Assembly: GCA_004557855.1 (NCBI GenBank) | Contig: SFFJ01000013.1 | Coordinates: 1-43,736 of the forward strand | From: Oscillospiraceae bacterium | GTDB lineage: Bacteria > Bacillota > Clostridia > Oscillospirales > Ruminococcaceae | Reading direction: 5' to 3' | Length of the DNA: 43,736 bases | In this document: piece by piece, positions 38,538-43,736 of the stretch | How positions within the stretch are numbered: the first letter of the stretch is position 1 | Layout: every line of letters starts with the position of its first letter | Notes under the pieces: generated by a model | Seen by the model: only the letters and a program-made list of their open reading frames with translations | Told to the model about the DNA's origin: nothing | Databases searched by the model: none | Program-made: the position numbers and the translations under genes

Positions 38538-39047
38538 ATGGACCTTATTCGTTTCGGCTCGTTTTTGGCGCAGCTGCGTCGTGAAAAGGGCTTGACCCAG
38601 CAGGCGCTGGGCGAACGCCTCGGCGTGACCAATAAAACCGTTTCCCGCTGGGAGACCGGCTGCTACCTGCCGGATGTGGAGATGCTTTCGCTGCTCTCCC
38701 GGGAATTCGGCGTCAGCATCAATGAGCTGGTTGCCGGGGAACGGCTCATCGCCGAGGATTTCAAAAAAGCCGCCGATGAAAACCTTGTCACCGCACTGGA
38801 CCACAGCACCTTCACCCTAAAGGAAAAGCAGGCGTTCTTTAAGAAAAAATGGCGGCGGGAGCATCGCTCCACCATCCTCCTCTGCGCCGTCGCTTGGCTC
38901 GTCCTGATCATCGTATTAAGAATACGGGGCGTCCAACCGGAGCTTTGCGGCGCGGTAGGCGGGCTGCTCGCCCTTTTTAATTATGCCGTTCTCAATAACC
39001 GCATGATGGCTTATGTCGAGCATAACGTCTTTCCCCCGGTGCGGTAG
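38538..39047 (+). CDS. XRE-family regulator with C-terminal membrane segments
   Basis: A 169-residue protein. Residues about 8-62 form an XRE helix-turn-helix (LRREKGLTQQALGERLGVTNKTVSRWETGCYLPDVEMLSLLSREFGVSINELVAGE). A charged linker (FTLKEKQAFFKKKWRREHRS) leads to two hydrophobic segments (about 115-131 and 138-152), so it is probably a membrane-tethered regulator. GGGAGGTG precedes ATG 38538. Its target is unknown; no adjacent toxin or phage genes are present. It starts 84 bases after the parS site. Confidence 0.88.
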   Translation: MDLIRFGSFLAQLRREKGLTQQALGERLGVTNKTVSRWETGCYLPDVEMLSLLSREFGVSINELVAGERLIAEDFKKAADENLVTALDHSTFTLKEKQAFFKKKWRREHRSTILLCAVAWLVLIIVLRIRGVQPELCGAVGGLLALFNYAVLNNRMMAYVEHNVFPPVR

Positions 39048-39087
39048 GCCCCTGCCCCTTTTCCACCCCCTGCAGCAACCGGGATAC

Positions 39088-39164
39088 GGGCCGCAGGCCG
39101 CCCGCCTCCGGCGGGCAAACGGGCTCCGCCCGTTTCGGCGGCTCCGCCGCCGGGCCTGCGGCCC
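39088..39164. repeat. Three-armed palindromic element 22
   Basis: The closing helix pairs 39088-39099 with 39153-39164; all arms have loop TCC. The 77 bases are identical to element 26 (41957-42033). Confidence 0.85.
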
Positions 39165-39197
39165 TTCCTCCTCCCCACCCCCGCAAAGCTGCAAACC

Positions 39198-39284
39198 GGC
39201 CCCGCAGGGGGACGACGCCTGCGGCGCCGCCTGCGCGCCTCCGGCGCGCCCGCCGCGGCTGCGCCGCGGCGCCCCTGCGGGGCC
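39198..39284. repeat. Three-armed palindromic element 23
   Basis: A 13-bp closing helix (39198-39210 with 39272-39284); arms with loops TGC, TCC and TGC, the first imperfect. Head to tail with element 22. Confidence 0.75.
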
Positions 39285-39375
39285 CCTCCCCCTGCACTTT
39301 CCCGCCCCCGTAAAACCGCAAACCGCCCACCCCCACCATGCACGGCGGCACGGCAGGCAGCGGGCCTTTTACAGC

Positions 39376-39402
39376 AAAACGGCGCCCCGTAACGGGACGC
39401 CG
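39376..39402 (-). terminator. Terminator of the trpS-PspC transcript
   Basis: GGCGCCCCG pairs with CGGGACGCC (one mismatch) across a 3-base loop; on the minus strand TTTTG follows the stem. Confidence 0.6.
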
Positions 39403-39419
39403 CTTGTCTTTTGGTCTGC

Positions 39420-39626
39420 TTAAAATCTGCGGTTGGGGTCCTCCGGCATCACAAGTGCCGCAATGATATACCCCAGCACACCGCTGCCGCCCGCCAGGCA
39501 GAAAATAATCCACCCCAGGCGCACAATGGTCGGGTCAATGTTAAAGTACTCCGCAATGCCGCCGCACACGCCGCACAGCTTTTTATCGCTGTCGGATTTA
39601 TGCAGCCGTTTTCCGTTATATGCCAT
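39420..39626 (-). CDS. PspC domain small membrane protein
   Basis: A 68-residue PspC-domain protein (LHKSDSDKKLCGVCGGIAEYFNIDPTIVRLGWIIFCLAGGSGVLGYIIAALVMPE is the family pattern), with one or two membrane spans. PspC proteins are linked to envelope stress sensing, but short stand-alone forms are common and poorly understood. AAAGGAGG precedes the ATG at 39626, 20 bases after trpS, so it is probably co-transcribed with it. Confidence 0.9.
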   Translation of the reverse strand: MAYNGKRLHKSDSDKKLCGVCGGIAEYFNIDPTIVRLGWIIFCLAGGSGVLGYIIAALVMPEDPNRRF

Positions 39627-39646
39627 AGTGTACCCTCCTTTCGGGG

Positions 39647-40642
39647 TCAGTCCCCGATATAAATATGCATGGCTTCCTTGACCTCTTTGACGGTCTCGTT
39701 GCCGATTTGATTGGCCTTTTCGCTGCCGGTCAGGATGATCTCCCGCACCTCGTCCCGGTGCGCCTCGTAGTAGGCGCGTCTCTCCCGGAACGGCTCCAGC
39801 AGGTCATTGAGGGCGGCGGCCAGCGCCTTTTTACAGGCCACGCAGCCGATCGCTCCCTTTTTGCAGCTTTCGCAGATGTTGGCATACTCGCCGCTGTTAA
39901 ATACCTTGTGGTACTTGCTCACCACGCAGACGTCCGGGTGGCCGGGGTCGTCCTTTTTAATGCGGGTGGCATCGGTAACGGCGTTCATCACCTTTTTGCG
40001 AACCTCCTCGGCGGGATCACTTAAATAGATGGCGTTGCCGAGGCTCTTGCCCATTTTGGCGTTGCCGTCCAGCCCCATCAGGCGGGGGCAGTCGGAAAGC
40101 ATGGTATCCGGCTCCACCAGCGTTTCGCCGTACAGCTCGTTAAAGCGCCGCACGATCTTGCGGGTCATTTCCATATGGGGCTTCTGGTCCTCGCCTACCG
40201 GCACCAGGTTCGCCTTGCAGAAGGTGATATCCGCCGACTGGCTGACGGGATAGCCCAAAAAGCCGTAGGTCATATCGTTGTAGCCGTAGTTCGCCGCCTC
40301 GGTTTTAATGGTGGGATTGTGCCGCAGGCTGTTTACCGAAACCAGCATGGAATAGAAAACCGTCAGCTCCCCGATGGAGGGGATGCGGCTCTGCTGCACC
40401 ATTGTGATTTTATTGGGGTCCAGCCCGACGGACAGGTTATCCATCGCCACCTCGTAGATGCTGTGCTCCAGCAGCTCCGGGTTCTCAAAGTGGGTGGTCA
40501 GTGCCTGGATATCCGCCAGCAGGATAAAGCTTTCGTATTCGTCCTGCAGCTTGACGCGGTTTTGCAGGCTGCCCACATAGTGCCCCAAATGCAGCTTACC
40601 GGTGGTACGGTCGCCGGTCAGGATCCTTTTCTTTTCGGACAT
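39647..40642 (-). CDS. trpS: Tryptophanyl-tRNA synthetase
   Basis: A 331-residue class I synthetase (EC 6.1.1.2). The HIGH-type motif is LHLGHYVGSL near residue 17-26, and the KMSKS-type motif is KMGKSLGN near 197. LLADIQALTTHF and PVGEDQKPHMEMTR are typical. There is an extra CxxC-type cysteine cluster (CESCKKGAIGCVACKKAL) in the C-terminal domain, also seen in related Clostridia. The length is normal. The start at 40642 follows GAGAGGGG. Confidence 0.95.
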   Translation of the reverse strand: MSEKKRILTGDRTTGKLHLGHYVGSLQNRVKLQDEYESFILLADIQALTTHFENPELLEHSIYEVAMDNLSVGLDPNKITMVQQSRIPSIGELTVFYSMLVSVNSLRHNPTIKTEAANYGYNDMTYGFLGYPVSQSADITFCKANLVPVGEDQKPHMEMTRKIVRRFNELYGETLVEPDTMLSDCPRLMGLDGNAKMGKSLGNAIYLSDPAEEVRKKVMNAVTDATRIKKDDPGHPDVCVVSKYHKVFNSGEYANICESCKKGAIGCVACKKALAAALNDLLEPFRERRAYYEAHRDEVREIILTGSEKANQIGNETVKEVKEAMHIYIGD

Positions 40643-40684
40643 GGTATTCGTCCCCTCTCGTATGCGTTAATGGTTCTGCCCTTT

Positions 40685-40713
40685 ATCATAGCAGGGTGGG
40701 ACCCTTTTTGCAA
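40685..40713 (-). promoter_or_regulatory. trpS promoter
   Basis: On the minus strand: TTGCAA (40708-40713), 17 bases, TATGAT (40685-40690). No T-box leader is present. Confidence 0.7.
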
Positions 40714-40734
40714 GAGTTTCCGCAGGGGACGGAG

Positions 40735-40819
40735 CGGGCCGCAGGCCGTTTCGGCTTCGCCGAAACCCACGGGCTCCGCCCGTGGCGGCGGCGCCGGGCG
40801 CCGCCGGGCCTGCGGCCCG
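40735..40819. repeat. Three-armed palindromic element 24
   Basis: A 13-bp closing helix (40735-40747 with 40807-40819); arms with loops TTC, TCC and CGG. Two arms have the same stems as elements 6-8. Confidence 0.85.
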
Positions 40820-40907
40820 GTCCCTGCCCCCCTGCAGTCCCCTGCCGGGCGCAGGCTCTCTCCCTCCGGCCCCGCCCCCCGCACGCTTCTGCCGCGCCGC
40901 AGGCTTA

Positions 40908-41001
40908 CGGCCCGCAGGGCAAACCGTCCTCCGGACGGTTTTAGGGGGCGGCCTGCGGCCGCCCCCACGGCGGCGCCCGGCGCCGCCGGCCCTGCGGGCC
41001 G
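40908..41001. repeat. Three-armed palindromic element 25
   Basis: A 13-bp closing helix (40908-40920 with 40989-41001); arms with loops TCC, TGC and CCG. Confidence 0.8.
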
Positions 41002-41036
41002 CCCTCCCCTTGCAGGCTCCCCGGCACCCCCACGCC

Positions 41037-41064
41037 AAAGCGCCCGCCGGAACGGCGGGCGCTT
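41037..41064 (-). terminator. Terminator of the HD hydrolase gene
   Basis: An 11-bp perfect stem with loop GAA, followed by only three T residues on the minus strand; probably a weak terminator. Confidence 0.5.
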
Positions 41065-41071
41065 CTCTCTG

Positions 41072-41659
41072 TCAGTATTCCTCCATCGGCTCGCCCTCCG
41101 GCCCCGCCGCGATCTTTCTCTCGGTGTCCTCCAGCATCTCCTGCCGCAGCGCCGTCAGGTAGGGCGAAAACGCCGCCTTATCCCAGCCGTAGGTGCGGTT
41201 CAGCTCGTATTCCTTCGGGATCCAGGTGCAAAGCGGCGACTCATTGTGCTGAATGACCGCCTCCAGATTATCGATGGCCTTGTAGATCTTCGCCTCGGTC
41301 GTTTCCCGTGCCGCCATCTCGTCGTACAGCGCCTGCATCTCCCCGGCGTAGGGCTGCGGCAGGGTGGCCACCCACTCTTTCAGCAGGGTGTCCTCGGCCG
41401 CCTCGTTCGCCGCCGTCTTGCGGAAGGACGGGATATCCCCCGTAAACGCCTCCCCCAAATCGTGGATCAGCAGCATCCGTATCACCTTGTCCATATCCGC
41501 CTCCGGGAATTCATCCCGCAGGAAATAGGCCATCAGCGCCGCCCGCCAGCTATGCTCCGCCACGCTTTCGTGACGCCCGCCTGCGGTGTAGCAGTGCCGG
41601 GTGGTGTCCTTCAGGCGGTCCGCCACCGCCAATGTATCCAGCAGCTTTCTCGGTTCCAT
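41072..41659 (-). CDS. HD-domain phosphohydrolase (YfbR-like)
   Basis: A 195-residue HD-superfamily hydrolase. The metal ligands are visible: H30 and H36 in GGRHESVAEHSWRAALMAYFL, HD in LLIHDLGEAFTGDIP near residue 66, and a later aspartate in KIYKAIDNLEAVIQH. This pattern matches YfbR/YGK1-type 5'-deoxynucleotidases. The start at 41659 has AAGGAGG 7 bases upstream, and this site lies within and just after the end of a 33-codon reading frame (41670-41771). Confidence 0.88.
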   Translation of the reverse strand: MEPRKLLDTLAVADRLKDTTRHCYTAGGRHESVAEHSWRAALMAYFLRDEFPEADMDKVIRMLLIHDLGEAFTGDIPSFRKTAANEAAEDTLLKEWVATLPQPYAGEMQALYDEMAARETTEAKIYKAIDNLEAVIQHNESPLCTWIPKEYELNRTYGWDKAAFSPYLTALRQEMLEDTERKIAAGPEGEPMEEY

Positions 41660-41669
41660 AATGTCCTCC

Positions 41670-41771
41670 TTACAGTAGCCTTTCGTACAAATCAAACCAC
41701 CCGAGCCCACAACAGGAATACCCCAGGTCCACGGTATCGATATCCTTTTCGTTCGCTATCCTGAACTTCAT
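41670..41771 (-). CDS. 33-residue reading frame, N-terminus like a GNAT acetyltransferase
   Basis: It encodes MKFRIANEKDIDTVDLGYS, then a CCGLGWFDLYERLL tail. The first half is the usual opening strand and helix of GNAT acetyltransferases, but the rest of that domain is missing. GGAAGGAA lies just upstream of the ATG, a promoter is 27 bases before it, and its stop codon lies in the ribosome binding site of the HD gene, so it could act as a coupled leader peptide. It may instead be the remnant of a deleted GNAT gene. Confidence 0.45.
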   Translation of the reverse strand: MKFRIANEKDIDTVDLGYSCCGLGWFDLYERLL

Positions 41772-41797
41772 TTCGGTTCCTTCCCGGCTTTTTCTCT

Positions 41798-41826
41798 ATT
41801 GTAGCCCTCCCGTCCCCCCGCCGCAA
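41798..41826 (-). promoter_or_regulatory. Promoter of the leader frame and HD gene
   Basis: On the minus strand: TTGCGG (41821-41826), 17 bases, TACAAT (41798-41803). Confidence 0.65.
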
Positions 41827-41843
41827 GCCCCTTTTTCCCGCAC

Positions 41844-41872
41844 TTGCTACTTCTTTGCAAATTCGCTATAAT
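41844..41872 (+). promoter_or_regulatory. mtaB promoter
   Basis: TTGCTA (41844-41849), 17 bases, TATAAT (41867-41872). It gives an mtaB leader of about 205 bases with palindromic element 26 in its middle. Confidence 0.75.
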
Positions 41873-41955
41873 AGTATGGTTAAGGCCGGGGCTGCCGCCC
41901 CGCCCGGGAGGCCGGCTTTTCGCCCCCTTCCGGCACCTGCGGCAGGGGGCAGCTG

Positions 41956-42034
41956 CGGGCCGCAGGCCGCCCGCCTCCGGCGGGCAAACGGGCTCCGCCC
42001 GTTTCGGCGGCTCCGCCGCCGGGCCTGCGGCCCG
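41956..42034. repeat. Three-armed palindromic element 26
   Basis: A 13-bp closing helix (41956-41968 with 42022-42034); all arms have loop TCC. Its core is identical to element 22, about 2.9 kb away. It lies in the predicted mtaB leader. Confidence 0.85.
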
Positions 42035-42085
42035 CCCCGCCCCCTGTACACACCCCCTGCCATCCCATCCCCCCGGAGGTCCCCC

Positions 42086-43390
42086 ATGCGAGTAGCGTTT
42101 TACACCCTTGGCTGCAAGGTCAACCAATACGAAACCGAAGTGCTTTCGGCCCGCTTTGCCGCCGAAGGCTTTGATGTGGTGCCCGGCCACGCCCCCGGCT
42201 GCGACGTCTACGTGGTGGGCAGCTGCACCGTCACCGCCGAGGGCGACCGCAAGACCCGGCAGGCGGTGCGCCGCTTCCGGCGGGAAAATCCCGGCGCCAT
42301 CGTGGTGCTGACCGGCTGCTACCCGCAGGCGTTCCCGGCGCAGGCCGCTGCCGTGCAGGAGGCCGATATCATCACCGGGGCGCGCAACCGTGCCGCCCTG
42401 CCGCAGCTGGTACGGGCCTTCTCTCTCGACCGTCAGCGCATCGTCAGCATCCCGCAGCACCAAAAGGGCGAGACGTTTGAAAGCTGCTCCGCCGCCGATT
42501 TCGGGGTGCGCACCCGCGCCTTTCTTAAAATACAGGACGGCTGCGATAACTGGTGCAGCTACTGCATCATCCCCGCCGCCCGCGGCCCCGTCCGCAGCAA
42601 GCCCCTGCCGGAATTGCAAACCGAGCTGCTCACCCTTTCGCAGAACGGCTACCGGGAAATCGTCCTCACCGGCATCAATCTTTCCAATTACGGTCGGGAA
42701 TGGGGGCTGCACCTCTCGGATGCCGTTTTGGCGGCAGCCGCCACCCCCGGCGTGGAACGGGTGCGTCTCGGCTCCATCGAGCCGGACCTTTTGACCCCCG
42801 GGGAGATCTACCGTCTGGCGGAGGGCTGCGGGGGCAAGCTCTGCCCGCAGTTCCATCTTTCGCTGCAAAGCGGCTGTGACGCCACCCTGCGCCGCATGAA
42901 CCGCCACTATGATACCGCCGGGTACCGTGCCGTCGCCGAGGCGGTACGAAGGGCTTTCCCCGGCGCTGCCCTCACCACCGATATGATGGTGGGCTTTGCG
43001 GGCGAAACCGAAGCCGACCATCTGGAATCGCTTGCCTTCGCGCGGGAGATCGGCTTCGCCAAGATCCACGCCTTTGCGTACAGCCAGCGCCCCGGCACCC
43101 GTGCCGCCGCCATGCCGGATCAGGTGCCCCAGGCAGAAAAAAAACGCCGCTGCGCCGAATTGATCTCGGTTGCGGCCGGGCTGCGTAAAACCGCCCTCAC
43201 CGCCATGCTGGGGCAGGTGCAGCCGGTCTTGTTTGAAAGCCGCGGGCAGCAGGGCTGCACCGGCTATACCCCCAATTATACCCCCGTCACCGTCTGCGAC
43301 CCCGCCGCCCGCCCCGGCGACATCCGCCCGGTGCTGCTCACCGCCATCTCCCCCGACGCCGACGGCTGCGAGGGGATCATAACGGAATGA
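42086..43390 (+). CDS. mtaB: tRNA t6A37 methylthiotransferase
   Basis: A 434-residue radical-SAM enzyme that converts t6A to ms2t6A at position 37 of tRNAs reading ANN codons. The N-terminal UPF0004 domain supplies three cysteines (C10 in TLGCKVNQYE, GSCTVT, TGCYPQ) for one iron-sulfur cluster; the radical-SAM motif CDNWCSYC supplies the other. KVNQYE and the C-terminal TRAM-like region (LGQVQPVLFESRG, GYTPNYTPV) match MtaB rather than MiaB. The ATG at 42086 follows CGGAGG; the longer in-frame extension runs through element 26 and is rejected. Confidence 0.94.
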   Translation: MRVAFYTLGCKVNQYETEVLSARFAAEGFDVVPGHAPGCDVYVVGSCTVTAEGDRKTRQAVRRFRRENPGAIVVLTGCYPQAFPAQAAAVQEADIITGARNRAALPQLVRAFSLDRQRIVSIPQHQKGETFESCSAADFGVRTRAFLKIQDGCDNWCSYCIIPAARGPVRSKPLPELQTELLTLSQNGYREIVLTGINLSNYGREWGLHLSDAVLAAAATPGVERVRLGSIEPDLLTPGEIYRLAEGCGGKLCPQFHLSLQSGCDATLRRMNRHYDTAGYRAVAEAVRRAFPGAALTTDMMVGFAGETEADHLESLAFAREIGFAKIHAFAYSQRPGTRAAAMPDQVPQAEKKRRCAELISVAAGLRKTALTAMLGQVQPVLFESRGQQGCTGYTPNYTPVTVCDPAARPGDIRPVLLTAISPDADGCEGIITE

Positions 43391-43660
43391 TCCCGCAATC
43401 TGCCACTCCCCCCACCGGTCCGAAAGCTCTTGCTCCTTCTCTCCTTGCGGGGCAAAAACAGGACGCAGCAGCGGCAAAGCAAGCGGCAAAGACCGCTGCT
43501 TGCCGAACGCCAAGCCGCAAATTAGAAAGTATTTAGTTCCTTCCCCCATAGTCCCCCTCCTTTGAGGAGGGGACAGGGGTGGTGGTTCGCCGTTCTGCGC
43601 TCCGGCGCAGCGGCGATAAAAATGTGTCACAGACACCTTTTAAGCCCATCTGCGTGCAGT
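43391..43660. other. Non-coding region ahead of the window edge
   Basis: No gene is supported here. It holds a perfect 8-bp hairpin (43554-43561 with 43565-43572, loop TTG) in a run of C and G, and a GCGCTCCGGCGCAG-type hairpin near 43598-43612. The sequence is less GC-biased than the palindromic elements and looks like a different dispersed repeat. Confidence 0.45.
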
Positions 43661-43700
43661 ACGGATTTAGATTTTTCGTAACCGAAAAATCCAAATCCGT
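43661..43700. repeat. 18-bp hairpin near the window end
   Basis: 43661-43678 pairs with 43683-43700, with a single A-C mismatch, across loop TAAC. It lies 6 bases before the 30-base sequence (43707-43736) that repeats the first 30 bases of the window. Confidence 0.75.
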
Positions 43701-43736
43701 ATCCAGCGCAGCAGGGCGACCGGGTTTTCAGGGCGC

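Noticed and set aside
3109..42034. Palindromic elements as ordinary terminators
   Set aside because: Most lack a T run, several lie ahead of start codons or inside an operon, and separate canonical terminators exist next to many of the genes.
1..43736. The window as a complete circular plasmid because its ends match over 30 bases
   Set aside because: Single-copy housekeeping genes (gltX, trpS, ychF, tadA) and absence of replication genes point to chromosome; the match is better explained by a dispersed repeat at a contig break.

Overview
The window is a GC-rich stretch of bacterial chromosome. A sporulation phosphatase gene (spoIIE), an AbrB-type regulator, a TmcAL/YlbM enzyme, a class B sortase, a lone ECF S-component and strong GGAGG ribosome binding sites point to a Gram-positive, probably gut-living member of the Clostridia; Oscillospiraceae/Ruminococcaceae is my best guess. 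Most genes are housekeeping or metabolic. There is no prophage, CRISPR array or recognisable insertion sequence.

Layout. 1-4483: a DUF378 membrane protein, a TetR-type regulator, oleate hydratase and, convergent to it, acetate kinase. 4530-6181: tmcAL, divergent from ackA, with a very long leader. 6482-9925: a response regulator, histidine kinase and HtrA protease operon (minus strand). 10551-15449: AbrB-like regulator, lipoprotein sortase B, DUF1858 and DUF2804 proteins, gltX. 16024-19388: ychF, a CPBP membrane protease, tadA and an unrecognised 190-aa protein. 19821-21335: pyridoxamine kinase with an ECF S-component. 22119-24425: spoIIE. 24929-25404: an array of about 149-bp direct repeats abutting tRNA-Arg(CCT). 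25617-27979: Nudix hydrolase, a small membrane protein, an RNHCP protein and a TraX-family protein. 28465-34429: an alpha-glucan operon (binding protein, two permeases, LacI repressor, MalQ) behind a clear promoter and operator. 34741-38385: a copper P-type ATPase with three near-identical extra metal-binding domains at its C-terminus, then two small membrane proteins. 38438: a perfect parS site, followed by an XRE regulator. 39420-43390: PspC protein, trpS, an HD phosphohydrolase and mtaB.

The most striking feature is not a gene. At least 26 intergenic sites carry a modular palindromic element. A closing helix, usually GGGCCGCAGGCC paired with GGCCTGCGGCCC, encloses three consecutive perfect hairpins (one in a single case), giving a cloverleaf of about 80-95 bases. 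By my reading by eye about 65 of 76 arms have a three-base loop of type GNA on one strand (TNC on the other), closed by C-G. The arms are mixed and matched between copies. Several copies lie in the predicted 5' leaders of tmcAL, mtaB and a small membrane-protein operon, and one lies inside the maltodextrin operon. I do not recognise this family under any name.

The two window ends share an identical 30-base sequence next to other hairpins. This looks like a contig cut at a dispersed repeat, or less likely a circular overlap. All calls come from reading the sequence; no database search was run.
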